Below, piece by piece: positions 45,258 through 55,092 of a stretch of 64,000 nucleotides of DNA. A model generated the notes under the pieces. It was not told the DNA's origin. It saw only the letters and a program-made list of their open reading frames with translations, and did no database searches. Every line of letters begins with the position of its first letter. Position 1 is the stretch's first letter. The DNA is from Rhodothermales bacterium (GTDB taxonomy: Bacteria; Bacteroidota; Rhodothermia; Rhodothermales; UBA10348): NCBI GenBank assembly GCA_017643395.1, contig JAEPNP010000005.1, positions 1 to 64,000 on the forward strand, given 5' to 3'. A program made the translations under genes and the position numbers.

Positions 45258-45770
45258 ATGTCAGCCATCGTCCACGACCCCATCGGAGTGATTCACCTTA
45301 TCGCGGCGGTCGTTGCGCTGGTCGCCGGCACCTCCGTGTTGTTCATGCGCAAGGGCACCATGCGGCATCGGCAGGTAGGCTATGCCTACGTGGCCTCGAT
45401 GGTCGTCATGCTGGTGACCGCGTTCATGATCTACCGCCTGTTCGACGGCTGGGGCGTGTTCCACTACGCGGCGGTGATCAGCACGGTAACGCTGGTCGGC
45501 GGCATGGTCCCCGTGTTTCGACGCAAGAGCCCGAAGTGGGTCGTCTCCCACTTCGCCTTCATGTACTGGTCGGTTTTTGGCCTCTACGCCGCGTTCGCCT
45601 CAGAAATCATCACCCGCATTCCGGGATTCCAGTTCTTTCACCTGGTCGGCTGGGCCACAGGCGGCGTGATGCTCGCGGGCGGCGTCATCTGGAGCTTCAA
45701 CAAGAAGAAGTGGCACACTCAGTTCGTGCGGGAACGCGTCAAACCCCGCAAACCACTGTTCGGGCGATAG
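45258..45770 (+). CDS. Small multi-pass membrane protein (DUF2306-like)
   Basis: 170 aa from the ATG at 45258; upstream open frame is repeat DNA. About five hydrophobic helices (for example VIHLIAAVVALVAGTSVLF, VVMLVTAFMIYRLF, VISTVTLVGGMV, GVMLAGGVIWSF), starting with the short IHDPIGVIHLIAA-type entry usual for DUF2306-like proteins. A His-rich conserved loop GTMRHRQVGY follows the first helix. Function unknown. It lies between the repeat island and the convergent zinc-finger gene. Confidence 0.72.
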   Translation: MSAIVHDPIGVIHLIAAVVALVAGTSVLFMRKGTMRHRQVGYAYVASMVVMLVTAFMIYRLFDGWGVFHYAAVISTVTLVGGMVPVFRRKSPKWVVSHFAFMYWSVFGLYAAFASEIITRIPGFQFFHLVGWATGGVMLAGGVIWSFNKKKWHTQFVRERVKPRKPLFGR

Positions 45771-45785
45771 GCTCTTCGCCCTGGA

Positions 45786-46313
45786 TCAGGCTTCAATCAG
45801 TCCCCCCAACTCTGCGAGTTCGGCCTCGCTGAGGTCCAGGTTGAAGTGCCGGATGCGCTCGATGGCCGTATCGGTTGTATCGGCGTAGGCCTCCACACAA
45901 CCAGCATGAATGTAGCCGGCGGGATTCAGGTAGCCGTCCTCGAAAAACACTACCGAGACGCGCCAGTCGTCCTTTTCGATCAGCTCGCGGCACGCTCGAC
46001 AGGTGGCTCGCGCAGACGGCGACACGTGGGCGCGGTGCAGCCTGGCGATGCGGGGATGCGCCTCCCCGGTCGCCGCAAGCCTCCGCAGCGATTCGGCATC
46101 ATCCAACTCGCCGCCCTCGCCAAGAAACACGGTGATGGCCTCGGGCCGTTTGTAGGCCGCACAGAGCGGGTGATACCAGAAGGTGGTCTCACGATCCGCG
46201 CGCGGGTTCATCATGGTCTCCCCAAATCGGATCTCACCCTTCCCGATGAGCCGTTCGCAGCCTCGACACTTGGCGCGTCCGGATGAAGCCGTTTCGGTGT
46301 GATACGTCGCCAT
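45786..46313 (-). CDS. Protein with two PARP-type zinc fingers
   Basis: 175 aa. Two copies of a C-x2-C-x27/28-H-x2-C zinc site: Cys16, Cys19, His48, Cys51 and Cys105, Cys108, His136, Cys139. Around them, AKCRGCERLIGKGEIRFG...WYHPLC and ATCRACRELIEKDDWRV...YIHAGC follow the PARP1/DNA ligase III zinc-finger pattern, which in eukaryotes recognises DNA breaks. No catalytic domain is attached; a short acidic helix ends the protein. It begins 3 bp after the stop of the MutS-like ATPase gene on the same strand, so the pair is surely co-transcribed. DNA-end or nick sensing is inferred only from the fold. Confidence 0.8.
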   Translation of the reverse strand: MATYHTETASSGRAKCRGCERLIGKGEIRFGETMMNPRADRETTFWYHPLCAAYKRPEAITVFLGEGGELDDAESLRRLAATGEAHPRIARLHRAHVSPSARATCRACRELIEKDDWRVSVVFFEDGYLNPAGYIHAGCVEAYADTTDTAIERIRHFNLDLSEAELAELGGLIEA

Positions 46314-46316
46314 GCC

Positions 46317-48110
46317 TCAATCTACCACGGGAAGACCCTCCATCGCCATGATCTTGAGCGCGTTCGTCGTGGGACACGGGCCAGTTCGAAGCAGGTAGTC
46401 GAACACCATGCGGCCGCCCGACACGTCCTCGCGAAAGTGCAGGTTGCGTGCCGAGGGGTGCTGCTCGGTCAGGCGCACAAGATCAAGGTCGTGGGTGGCG
46501 ACCAGGCCCAGCGCACCGCGGCGAATCACTTCCTCAATCAAGGCCCTGCTGCCAAGCAGACGCTCTCTGTTGTTTGTGCCACGGAAGATCTCGTCGATGA
46601 GCACCAGCACTCTTCCTGGCTCGGCCCCTCGGACGGCCTCCATCAGCCGGGCCAGCCGACGCACCTCGGCGTAGAAAAACGAGATGCCGTCGGTGACCGA
46701 ATCCGTCACACCCATACTCGTGAAGACGCGCAGGTCGGACAGGCGCAGCGAGAGCGCATCGACCGGACCCCCGGCACGGGCCATCACAACGGCAAGACCC
46801 ACCGAACGCAGATAGGTGCTCTTGCCGGACATGTTGGAGCCGGTGACGATGGCCAGCGTGCCAGGGTCAGTCAGCTCAAGGTCGTTCCGAACGAGATCCT
46901 CCCTGGGCACCAGCGGATGGCCAAGCCCTGTTGCCTCGAGTCCGGGCCCGTCCGCCAGCAGGTCCGGAAAGCTCGCATCGGGGTTGAGAGCCGCGTAGGT
47001 CGCCAGCGATCCGGCTGCCTCCAGTGTGAACACGGTCGTCAACCAGGCCGGAAGCTCCTCCCGGAGAGCATCCTTGAGGCGCTCGAGTCGGGAGGCAAAG
47101 TGCAGGTCCCAGGGCACAAGCACGTTGAACACCAGTCGCAGGATTTCGCTCTTCTGGGCACTGGCGGCCACGGCCAGCCACATCACCCGCCTGAGCTCTC
47201 GCGATGGGCGATCCCGACGAATTCCCTGAAGCAGGTTCTCCAGAGCCTGCGCCCTGGGGAATCGGCGGGATTCCAGCAACCGCAGCACGGGCCGCAGCTT
47301 CTCGAGCTCATAGTGTAGCCGCTCGGCCTCATCGAACAGGTGATTGTAGTAGCGCCCGTTCATGAGGTAGACGGCAGCATAGACGACCAGAGAGAACGCC
47401 CAAAGTGGACCGGTCAGTCCGGCGATGTGCAGTGCAACGAGGAGCACGTTGACGGCAGCCAGTGCCCACAGAACGGCCAGAATGCGCCGCATCATCCGCG
47501 CGTCGGGGCTGGCTCCAAGCCAGCTCAAGAGAACGTCGCCGTCAAAGCGCCTGGCGGACGGTCCGCTGAAGACGGTCGATTCCAGGGCAATACGGTCACA
47601 GAACGCAGGTCGCGGCACCAGATCGCGGACCAAAAGCTGACGATCCGCCGCCGGGCCGCTGCCGGTCTCCAGCAGCCAGGAGGCGAGCTTGCGCGCGCCG
47701 CCCGTTGAGAAGGACGTGTCCAGCAGTCTGTGCAGTCCCCGAGCACCCATTATGTCGAGGTCGGCCGAAAACGCGTGAGTCTCCCCCGCATCAACGCCAA
47801 ACGCAGGCGGAAGCGCCTCCCAGTCCCGAGCCCGGCGGGCAATCCTCATCGCCTTGATGCGGCGAAGCGTTGCGGTTCGCAGGATGCCACGAGCCAGTTC
47901 CTCATGCACACGCACCACGGCCAGAAATACCACGAGGCCGAGGACGGCAGGAGCCCATCGCCCGTCTGTTTCCCACCAAAGAATGGTGCCCAGTGCCGAG
48001 ACTGAAAAAATGCCTACACGCAGCCAGGACAGCCGCTTGCTGCGGGCCTCCAGCCGTTCGCTGCGGCGGTCGAGGCGTGCGAGGAATCGTTGGAGATGGA
48101 CGTCCGTCAT
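46317..48110 (-). CDS. Membrane-anchored MutS-family ATPase
   Basis: 597 aa. The C-terminal third is a MutS-type ATPase with Walker A TGSNMSGKST (about residue 425), Walker B VLVLIDEIFRGTNNRE and VATHDLDL. The N-terminus has two hydrophobic helices (about 28-65) and another pair lies at about 212-250, so it is probably membrane-bound. The mismatch-recognition domain of MutS is absent, and there is no Smr nuclease domain as in MutS2. The role is unknown; it is divergent from AMP nucleosidase (43-bp gap) and co-transcribed with the double PARP-finger protein. Confidence 0.85.
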   Translation of the reverse strand: MTDVHLQRFLARLDRRSERLEARSKRLSWLRVGIFSVSALGTILWWETDGRWAPAVLGLVVFLAVVRVHEELARGILRTATLRRIKAMRIARRARDWEALPPAFGVDAGETHAFSADLDIMGARGLHRLLDTSFSTGGARKLASWLLETGSGPAADRQLLVRDLVPRPAFCDRIALESTVFSGPSARRFDGDVLLSWLGASPDARMMRRILAVLWALAAVNVLLVALHIAGLTGPLWAFSLVVYAAVYLMNGRYYNHLFDEAERLHYELEKLRPVLRLLESRRFPRAQALENLLQGIRRDRPSRELRRVMWLAVAASAQKSEILRLVFNVLVPWDLHFASRLERLKDALREELPAWLTTVFTLEAAGSLATYAALNPDASFPDLLADGPGLEATGLGHPLVPREDLVRNDLELTDPGTLAIVTGSNMSGKSTYLRSVGLAVVMARAGGPVDALSLRLSDLRVFTSMGVTDSVTDGISFFYAEVRRLARLMEAVRGAEPGRVLVLIDEIFRGTNNRERLLGSRALIEEVIRRGALGLVATHDLDLVRLTEQHPSARNLHFREDVSGGRMVFDYLLRTGPCPTTNALKIMAMEGLPVVD

Positions 48111-48153
48111 GTGGCCGTGAATCTAACCCGCGTGTCGGGCGGTATCTTGGCGC

Positions 48154-48927
48154 ATGAAAGAACGACTTGAGATTGCCCGGGACTGGCTACCTCGCTACAC
48201 GGGCATGCCGATCGATGAGTTCGGCGACTACGTGCTGCTGACGAATTTCCACAACTATGTGGAGATGTTCGCCGAGAAGTTCGGCTGCAACGTTTACGGT
48301 CGAGGTCGACCGATGCAGGCCGCTACGAACAACGACGGCCTGTCCATCATCAACTTCGGCATCGGCTCCCCGAACGCGGCGACCGTCATGGACCTCCTTG
48401 CAGCCAGAGAGCCGGAGGGCGTGCTCTTTCTGGGCAAGTGCGGTGGCCTGAAGCACTCCACGGAGATCGGGCACTTCATTCTGCCCATCGCGGCCATCCG
48501 CGGCGAGGGCACGAGTGACGACTACATGCTGCCGCAGGTGCCTGCGCTGCCGTCCTTCAAACTGCACAAATTTGTCTCCGAAAAGATTGTCTCGCGCAAT
48601 CTGGAGTACCGCACCGGAGTGGTCTACACCACCAATCGCAGGCTCTGGGAGCACGATGAGCTGTTCCTTGAGAAGCTGAAGGTGATGCGCACGCTGGCGA
48701 TCGACATGGAGACGGCGACCATCTTCGTGGTGGGGCACCACAACAACATCAGCCGCGGCGCGCTGCTTCTGGTCTCGGACGTGCCGATCACACCCGAGGG
48801 GGTGAAGACCGAAAAATCAGACGCCGAGGTGACTGCCATGTGGGCCCAGGTGCACCTGGATATCGGCATCGAGTCCATGTCGGACATCGATCACATGGGC
48901 GAGCAGATCAAGCACTTCACCTATTGA
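48154..48927 (+). CDS. amn: AMP nucleosidase
   Basis: 257 aa, the short form found in Bacteroidota, lacking the long N-terminal domain of E. coli Amn. It has the nucleoside phosphorylase/nucleosidase fold with INFGIGSPNAATVMDLLA, FLGKCGGLKHSTEIGHFILP and the catalytic-region IDMETATIF. It splits AMP to adenine and ribose 5-phosphate. Its last 11 bp overlap the end of the convergent GH5 gene. Confidence 0.9.
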   Translation: MKERLEIARDWLPRYTGMPIDEFGDYVLLTNFHNYVEMFAEKFGCNVYGRGRPMQAATNNDGLSIINFGIGSPNAATVMDLLAAREPEGVLFLGKCGGLKHSTEIGHFILPIAAIRGEGTSDDYMLPQVPALPSFKLHKFVSEKIVSRNLEYRTGVVYTTNRRLWEHDELFLEKLKVMRTLAIDMETATIFVVGHHNNISRGALLLVSDVPITPEGVKTEKSDAEVTAMWAQVHLDIGIESMSDIDHMGEQIKHFTY

Positions 48928-50893
48928 TGAACGTGCGGCTCCACGTGCGTTCGCCCTGGATGACACGCAGCAGATAGGCACCCGGTGGCAGGTCGTTTGA
49001 CACGATGTCGAGCCGGTTTTCGCCCACCACCGGTGTGGTTGTTGATCGCCGCACGCGGCGCCCGAGCATGTCCAGGATCTCCATGACGATGGGGTCCGAG
49101 CCGGCGGAGACAAACGTGGCTGCCGCCGAGCCGGAGACCGGATTCGGGAAAACCGGTCTCAGTTCCGCGATCTCCGGAGGCATTTCGCCGGTCACGGACG
49201 TGCCGCCGGCAAACCGAAAGGTCATGCGGTTGACGTTGTAACCGCCTGTACGGCCCACCGTCATGCGGAGAACTCCTGTCCCCTTCTCCAGCGCAACACC
49301 GGGTATGGTGACGGTGCGCCAGTTCTGCCAGCCACCGGTGCCCGGCATGGTCAACGAGCCGAGACGCTCGCCGTCCAGATAGAGGATCATGCTTCCGCCG
49401 CTGGACAGGCTGGCGATGCGCACATCGATGTCATAGACCGACGTGCTGTCGACGGTTACAGAGAACTCAAGCCACTCGAGAGGTTCGATCCAGCCGACGT
49501 TGAAAGGCCCGCCCAAGGGGTCCGTTGACGGCTCGATGTCCACACCGTCATTGCGCAAATAGGTACCGTTGTTTCCGCCGCCGGGCGAGCCGGATATCGC
49601 GGCGATTCCGGTATCCCGGTAGGTCACGCCAGCATTGCCCAAATCATAGTCCACGGCATCGATCGAGCCCGGAATCCGGTGATCGGCCATGGGCTGGCGC
49701 ATGGTGCCGAACTCCGGGTTGAACAGAGAGGCCATGACCCCCTGATTCACGCGCGTAGAATCCAGATCGAGGTTGGCCACCATCTCGAACAAGGCCGCGT
49801 GGGCCGCCTGCGGAGAGGGTCTTGCGGCCTGTCCATTCCAGTAGTCCACCAGCCGCTGGAAGCCTTCCGGCATCGGCGCCGACACCGGCGATGTGGTGCT
49901 ACGCAGTTTCTTGTGGGTCCAGAAATTCCATCCGATGTCGTTGTCCGCCATCAGCTTGACCATATCGTAGAACCAGGGATTCGAGTTCTCCCCCGTCTCC
50001 CCCAGCCACAGCGGCCGCTGATAGGTCTCCCGGATGTCTATCAGATAGTTGATGGTGCCCTGCGTGGCCGGATTCCAGTACTTGTGGAAGGCGTACACCA
50101 TCTGGTCGTCCCACGGCGGATAGAGCTTGTCGAACGTGGTGGCGAAGTAGTTGCCCTCTATGAACAGAATGTGGTTCGTGTCATGGGCGCGGATGGCGGA
50201 GGTGATGCGCTCGTAAAGGTCACGCAAGGCCTGAGCGCCGTCCGGAATCGAATTCGGAGTGACCGGCTCGTTGATCAGGTCATATCCGATGATGCGGGTG
50301 TCGTCCTTGTAGCGCCGCGCAAACTCTTCCCAGAGGGCGACGGTCAGGTCCTGGTACGGATCCGGTTCGGTCCACAGGCGGGCCACCCCGTCGCTGTCTG
50401 CAATGGCGCCGTCCGACTGGGCGCCTGGCGCGGCGTGCAGGTCGAGAATGACCGGGATGTCATAGGTCTCGCACCACCCGAGGAAGGTGTCGAGGATTGT
50501 GAACCCCTCCTCCAGGAAATTGCCCTGAAGGTCCATAAAGAACTCATAGTGGAACGGAAGGCGAATGTGGTCAAACCCCCAGTCCTTGATGGCTGCAACG
50601 TCCTTCTCAGCAAGGAACTCCGCTCGGTACGCCTCCCAGAGTCGCTCTCCCTCCGCAGCACCGATCAGCTCCTCGACCTTTTCCTGCATCTCCGTCCAGG
50701 AGCCACCCATGTGCATCATGTAGCCCTCTGGCATGAGCCACCCGCCCACCCCGACGCCCTTGATCATGGAGGGCTGACCGTCGGGACCGAGGATTCGGGT
50801 GCCCTCCACGCGGTGGAACTGGGCGCTGGTCGCGGTGGCCGTCAGGAAGATGAGCGCCAGAAAACCTGAAAACCTTTTCAAACAGCGGGCCAT
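48917..50893 (-). CDS. GH5 endoglucanase-like enzyme with CBM6 and T9SS sorting domain
   Basis: 658 aa from the ATG at 50893 (an ATG at 50914 is also possible). Signal peptide ends near TSAQF. GH5 catalytic domain about 30-390 with acid/base Glu 209 in DLINEP and nucleophile Glu 299 in WLGETGEN. A CBM6-like carbohydrate-binding module follows (about 410-560: YDLGNAGVTYRDTG, WLEFSVTVDSTSVYDIDVRI). The last about 80 residues (FPNPVSGSAAATFVS, ILDMLGRRV, GAYLLRVIQG) form a T9SS-type C-terminal signal. It should cut beta-glucan or related polymers outside the cell. It is 36 bp behind the E2 gene. Confidence 0.88.
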   Translation of the reverse strand: MARCLKRFSGFLALIFLTATATSAQFHRVEGTRILGPDGQPSMIKGVGVGGWLMPEGYMMHMGGSWTEMQEKVEELIGAAEGERLWEAYRAEFLAEKDVAAIKDWGFDHIRLPFHYEFFMDLQGNFLEEGFTILDTFLGWCETYDIPVILDLHAAPGAQSDGAIADSDGVARLWTEPDPYQDLTVALWEEFARRYKDDTRIIGYDLINEPVTPNSIPDGAQALRDLYERITSAIRAHDTNHILFIEGNYFATTFDKLYPPWDDQMVYAFHKYWNPATQGTINYLIDIRETYQRPLWLGETGENSNPWFYDMVKLMADNDIGWNFWTHKKLRSTTSPVSAPMPEGFQRLVDYWNGQAARPSPQAAHAALFEMVANLDLDSTRVNQGVMASLFNPEFGTMRQPMADHRIPGSIDAVDYDLGNAGVTYRDTGIAAISGSPGGGNNGTYLRNDGVDIEPSTDPLGGPFNVGWIEPLEWLEFSVTVDSTSVYDIDVRIASLSSGGSMILYLDGERLGSLTMPGTGGWQNWRTVTIPGVALEKGTGVLRMTVGRTGGYNVNRMTFRFAGGTSVTGEMPPEIAELRPVFPNPVSGSAAATFVSAGSDPIVMEILDMLGRRVRRSTTTPVVGENRLDIVSNDLPPGAYLLRVIQGERTWSRTFINR

Positions 50894-50929
50894 AATGGTT
50901 CCTTGGTGCTTCATACAGGACGGGCGCGC

Positions 50930-52633
50930 CTAGAGCTCGTAGCCGGGGGAGAAGCCTTCCAGTGCTTCGCGGTAGCGCTGCAGGAAGGACGCGGCCATCG
51001 CGCCGTCGATGATGCGGTGATCATACGACAGCGACACGTACATCATGTGCCGGATACCGATAACGTCGCCGATGTTCGGGTCCTCGATGACCACCGGACG
51101 CTTCGTGATCGCACCGGGCGCCAGGATGGCCACCTGGGGCTGGTTGATGATCGGCGTACCCATAATAGACCCCAGCGAACCCACGTTGGTCACTGTGAAG
51201 GTGCCGCCCTGCAATTCCTCGGGCTGCAGCTGCTTGCTGCGCGCGCGAGCCGCAAGGTCGGCCGCCGCGTGCGCCAGTCCGGCGATGTTCTTCTGCCCCG
51301 CGTAGCGAATGACAGGCACCACGAGGCCGGTCTTGGCGATGGCAACCGCGATGCCGATATGGAAATCCTTCTTGACGACGATCTCCTTCTCCTGCACGGA
51401 GCCGTTCATCAGAGGGTGGTCCTTGAGCGCGTCAATGGCCGCATGCACAAAGAACGGCGTGTAGGTCAGCTTGACCCCCTCCCGCTGCATGAAGCCGGCT
51501 TTCTCGGACTCGCGCAGACGGACGAGATTGGTCACATCGATCTCAGCGAACGAGGTAACGTGTGCGCTGGTGGCCTTGGACCGCGTCATGTGGTCGGCAA
51601 TGATCTGCCGCATGCGGTCCATCTTGATGATTTCCACGCGACCGTCTCCGGTAGCCACGACGGGGGCCGGAGCGGGACGGGACGGGGTCGGGGCTGCCGG
51701 GGCCGCTGCGGGAGCGGCCGGAGTCGGAGCCGGCGTGGTCGAACGGTTCCTCAGGTAGCCCATCAGATCCGCCTTGGTCACTCTGCCGTCCCTGCCGGAT
51801 CCCTGGATGGTCTTGAGCTGGGCCAGGCTGACACCCTCTTTCTCGGCGATTGAACGCACCAGGGGCGTGTAGAAACTGCCCTCGTCGTCGTGACGAGGAA
51901 TCGGACCTGCCGTGCCGTCTCCGCTGGGTGCAGGGGTGGGCGCGGGCGTCGCCGGAGCCTGTGCCGGTGCGGCGGGGGCCTGGGGAGCGGCTGGTGCGAC
52001 TGCGGCCCCATCGCCCGTAGCGATTATGGCAATCGGAGCACCGACCTCGACGGTCGCGCCTTCCTCGTGGAGAAGCTGGACCACGACTCCGGCTGCCGGA
52101 GACGGGACTTCCGTATCCACCTTGTCGGTGGCTATCTCGAGCAGGGTCTCGTCCAGCTCGATGGAATCGCCCGGCTGCTTGGCCCACGTGATGATGGTGC
52201 CTTCCATGATAGACTCGCCCATCTTGGGCATGACCACCTGCACCGGTTCGCCTGCGGCCATCGTGGCCACGGCGGCTCCGCCCGAAGACGGGGCCGCGGC
52301 GGGCTCGGCGGCAGGAGCGGCTGCGGCCGGTTCGGGTTCTGCGGCTGCGGCTGGAGGCGCTTCCGAAGGAGCGTCGGAAACGGCTGCCTCCGCATCGGTC
52401 TCCAGGCGGGCAATCACCGAGTTGACCTCGACGGTCTCCCCCTCCTCCACCAGGATTTCTGCCAGCACACCTGCGGCCGGAGATGGCACCTCGGTATCCA
52501 CCTTGTCCGTGCCGATTTCCAGGAGCGGCTCGTCGAGTTCGACGGCTTCACCCGGCTTCTTGAGCCAGACGATTACAGTCCCTTCCGTAATCGACTCGCC
52601 CATCTTGGGCATCGTGACATCAATTTTGGCCAT
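50930..52633 (-). CDS. 2-oxoacid dehydrogenase E2 (dihydrolipoamide acyltransferase)
   Basis: 567 aa. Two lipoyl domains (about 3-80 and 130-205), each with [14 protein letters not shown] around the lipoyl lysine (Lys 44 in the first), Ala/Pro-rich flexible linkers, an E1/E3-binding domain (about 255-295) and the acyltransferase core with catalytic His 539 in DHRIIDG. It transfers acyl groups to CoA in a pyruvate or branched-chain complex; the fused E1 at 14012 is the likely partner. No E3 gene is in the window. It lies between the pyrophosphatase and GH5 genes. Confidence 0.93.
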   Translation of the reverse strand: MAKIDVTMPKMGESITEGTVIVWLKKPGEAVELDEPLLEIGTDKVDTEVPSPAAGVLAEILVEEGETVEVNSVIARLETDAEAAVSDAPSEAPPAAAAEPEPAAAAPAAEPAAAPSSGGAAVATMAAGEPVQVVMPKMGESIMEGTIITWAKQPGDSIELDETLLEIATDKVDTEVPSPAAGVVVQLLHEEGATVEVGAPIAIIATGDGAAVAPAAPQAPAAPAQAPATPAPTPAPSGDGTAGPIPRHDDEGSFYTPLVRSIAEKEGVSLAQLKTIQGSGRDGRVTKADLMGYLRNRSTTPAPTPAAPAAAPAAPTPSRPAPAPVVATGDGRVEIIKMDRMRQIIADHMTRSKATSAHVTSFAEIDVTNLVRLRESEKAGFMQREGVKLTYTPFFVHAAIDALKDHPLMNGSVQEKEIVVKKDFHIGIAVAIAKTGLVVPVIRYAGQKNIAGLAHAAADLAARARSKQLQPEELQGGTFTVTNVGSLGSIMGTPIINQPQVAILAPGAITKRPVVIEDPNIGDVIGIRHMMYVSLSYDHRIIDGAMAASFLQRYREALEGFSPGYEL

Positions 52634-52701
52634 GGCGGAGTGGCAGAAGTGGTTCGGCAGAGAAAAGGTACGGCCCAGTGCGGGCGTGGTTCGGAAACAC
52701 A

Positions 52702-52739
52702 GATCGGCCGCCCCTCCGGCTCCGGAAGGACGGCCGATC
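52702..52739 (-). terminator. Hairpin between the pyrophosphatase and E2 genes
   Basis: A perfect 9-bp stem GATCGGCCG/CGGCCGATC with an inner TCCGG/CCGGA stem, 15 bp after the pyrophosphatase stop. The T-tract on the minus strand is weak (TGTGTTTCC), so it could be a partial terminator or an RNA-stabilising hairpin. Confidence 0.5.
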
Positions 52740-52753
52740 AGAATCAGGGCGAT

Positions 52754-54835
52754 CTACGCAATCAGCGGCGCAATCACGAGAGCCACGACGGCAATCAGCT
52801 TGATCAGGATGTTGAGGCTCGGACCGGAGGTGTCCTTCAGCGGGTCACCGACGGTGTCGCCAACCACGGAAGCCTTGTGGGCGTCAGAGCCCTTTCCGTA
52901 GGACACGCCGTCCACCGAAAGGCCACTCTCGATCGTCTTCTTGGCGTTGTCCCAGGCGCCTCCGGAGTTGGACTGGAAGATGGCGAAGAGCACGCCCGAC
53001 ACCGTCACTCCAGCCAGGAGACCACCCAGCATGCTCTTGTCAATGAAGCCGATGACGACCGGAACGATCACGGCCAGAAGCCCCGGCGCGATCATTTCGC
53101 GAATGGCGGCCTTGGTGGAGATCTCCACACAGCGGGTTGCGTCCGGCTTGGCCGTTCCCTCACGCAGACCGGGGATCTCGGCGAACTGACGACCGACCTC
53201 CTTGATCATGTCGGCGGCAGCGCGGCCCACGGCGCCCATGGCCATCGCGCTGAACACGTAGGGCAGCATGGCCCCAAGTAGCAGGCCGGCCAGGATGGTC
53301 GGGTTGGCCACGTCGATATTCTCCACGCCTGCCTGCTGCATGAACGCAGCAAACAGACCGAGGGCCGTCAAAGCGGCGGAACCGATGGCGAAGCCCTTGC
53401 CAATGGCGGCCGTAGTGTTGCCGACGGCATCGAGCTTGTCAGTGCGGTCACGCACTTCCGGGGGCAGCTCGGACATCTCGGCAATGCCTCCGGCGTTGTC
53501 GGAGATCGGGCCGTAGGCGTCGACCGCCAGCTGGATGCCTGTCACCGACAGCATGCCGACGGCGGCGATGGCGATGCCGTAGAGGCCGGCAAACTGGAAG
53601 GCGAAGATGATGCCGAGGGCCAGCACGACGGCCGGAAGTCCGGTCGAGTACATGCCCACGCCGAGGCCGGCAATGATGTTGGTGGCCGAGCCCGTCAGAG
53701 ACTGCTTGGCGATGCCGTTGACCGGGCCTTTGCCCGTGGCGGTGTAGTGCTCGGTGATGAGACCGATGGCCGTACCGGCAACCAGACCGATAACCACCGC
53801 CCAGAAGACGCCGACTGCGCTGTAGTCGAATCCGCCGACGCTCCAGGTCTCGGGCAGCATGCTGGTGATGATGAAGTACGACAGCACGGCCATGAGGCCG
53901 GCCGCACCAAACTCACCGATGTTCAGGGCCGCCTGCGGGTTGCCGCCTTCTTTCACCTTGACGAAGAACGAACCGGCAATCGAAACAAGGATGCCGACGC
54001 CCGCAAGCGCCAGCGGCAGCAGAATGGCCGAGAGTTCGCCGAAGGGCGCATCGGCCATGACACCCAGGAAAGCGGCGCCGAGCACCATGGTACCGATGAT
54101 GGAGCCGACGTACGACTCGAACAGGTCGGCGCCCATGCCGGCGACGTCACCCACGTTGTCACCGACGTTGTCGGCGATCGTGGCGGGGTTGCGCGGGTCG
54201 TCCTCAGGAATGCCTTCGTAAACCTTGCCGGCCAGGTCAGCGCCCACATCGGCTGCTTTCGTGTAGATACCGCCGCCGACGCGTGCGAAGAGTGCGATTG
54301 AGGAAGCGCCGAGTGAGAAGCCGGAGATCACGGAAATGACCTTCACAATGCTCCAGTCGGTCATCCCGGTGTAGGCCAGAAAAAGGCCACCGAGGCCGAT
54401 CACGCCGAGACCGACCACCGCGAGGCCCATCACCAGGCCGCCGGAGAAGGCGACGTTGAGGGCGGGTCCGAGGCCGGTGGTGGCGGCCTGCGTGGTGCGC
54501 ACGTTGGCTTTGGTGGCTACGGTCATGCCGATGAAGCCGGCCAGTCCGGAGCAGAGCGCACCGACCACAAAGGAGACGGCGATCATCCAGGATGAATTCT
54601 CGAGGCCGGCGTTGGCAAAGGCCAGCAGGGCCGCAACAACGACCACGAAGATGAACAGCACGCGGTACTCCTGGCGGAGAAATGCGCGGGCGCCGTCAGC
54701 GATGGCCTGCGCGATCTCGGCCATGGCGTCGGTGCCGACGTCCTGTTTCCCGACCCACTGGGCACGCATGAAGGCGTACGCAAGCGCCACCAGGCCGGCA
54801 GCGGGTACGAGATAGGTAACTAGGGAAGCATCCAT
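52754..54835 (-). CDS. hppA: Membrane-bound ion-translocating pyrophosphatase
   Basis: 693 aa, about 16 membrane helices. Substrate site motifs [20 protein letters not shown] and [20 protein letters not shown] are intact, with a second Asp cluster near the C-terminus ([16 protein letters not shown]). It couples pyrophosphate hydrolysis to outward pumping of protons or sodium. In [10 protein letters not shown] the position that is Lys in potassium-independent enzymes is Ala, so a potassium-dependent type is inferred; ion choice is not settled. A one-mismatch LacI-like palindrome lies about 230 bp upstream. Confidence 0.93.
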   Translation of the reverse strand: MDASLVTYLVPAAGLVALAYAFMRAQWVGKQDVGTDAMAEIAQAIADGARAFLRQEYRVLFIFVVVVAALLAFANAGLENSSWMIAVSFVVGALCSGLAGFIGMTVATKANVRTTQAATTGLGPALNVAFSGGLVMGLAVVGLGVIGLGGLFLAYTGMTDWSIVKVISVISGFSLGASSIALFARVGGGIYTKAADVGADLAGKVYEGIPEDDPRNPATIADNVGDNVGDVAGMGADLFESYVGSIIGTMVLGAAFLGVMADAPFGELSAILLPLALAGVGILVSIAGSFFVKVKEGGNPQAALNIGEFGAAGLMAVLSYFIITSMLPETWSVGGFDYSAVGVFWAVVIGLVAGTAIGLITEHYTATGKGPVNGIAKQSLTGSATNIIAGLGVGMYSTGLPAVVLALGIIFAFQFAGLYGIAIAAVGMLSVTGIQLAVDAYGPISDNAGGIAEMSELPPEVRDRTDKLDAVGNTTAAIGKGFAIGSAALTALGLFAAFMQQAGVENIDVANPTILAGLLLGAMLPYVFSAMAMGAVGRAAADMIKEVGRQFAEIPGLREGTAKPDATRCVEISTKAAIREMIAPGLLAVIVPVVIGFIDKSMLGGLLAGVTVSGVLFAIFQSNSGGAWDNAKKTIESGLSVDGVSYGKGSDAHKASVVGDTVGDPLKDTSGPSLNILIKLIAVVALVIAPLIA

Positions 54836-55060
54836 GGATACTCGAAAAGGGAAGAATTGCAGTGATCTGAGTGGGTCCCGCCAGTGCAGAACCGGGAGGC
54901 TCGGGCAGTCCAGGATCGGACAGCCGTCGGGAGGCCACAGAAGTAGCCTCAGACAAGCGAAACTAGGCCGCTGGAATGGCTTTTTCGGCCCGTTAACGCA
55001 TTATTCGATTCGGCGGGCGATGGGGGGCGCGACTGTGTAGGCGAGGTCGTGCTGGGTTGC

Positions 55061-55076
55061 CCGAAAGCGCTTCCGG
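55061..55076. promoter_or_regulatory. Imperfect LacI-type palindrome upstream of hppA
   Basis: CCGAAAGCGCTTCCGG, a 16-bp palindrome with one mismatched pair, in the 257-bp region between the second Cys/Met PLP gene and hppA (same strand). It matches the family at 14047, 20006 and 56405. I see nothing else distinctive in this spacer. Confidence 0.35.
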
Positions 55077-55092
55077 TCAGGGTGTCCAGGAC

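Noticed and set aside
51890-53281. 463-codon plus-strand frame spanning E2 and hppA
   Set aside because: It crosses two real genes and their spacer, with Gly/Arg low-complexity content from the Ala/Pro linkers on the other strand.
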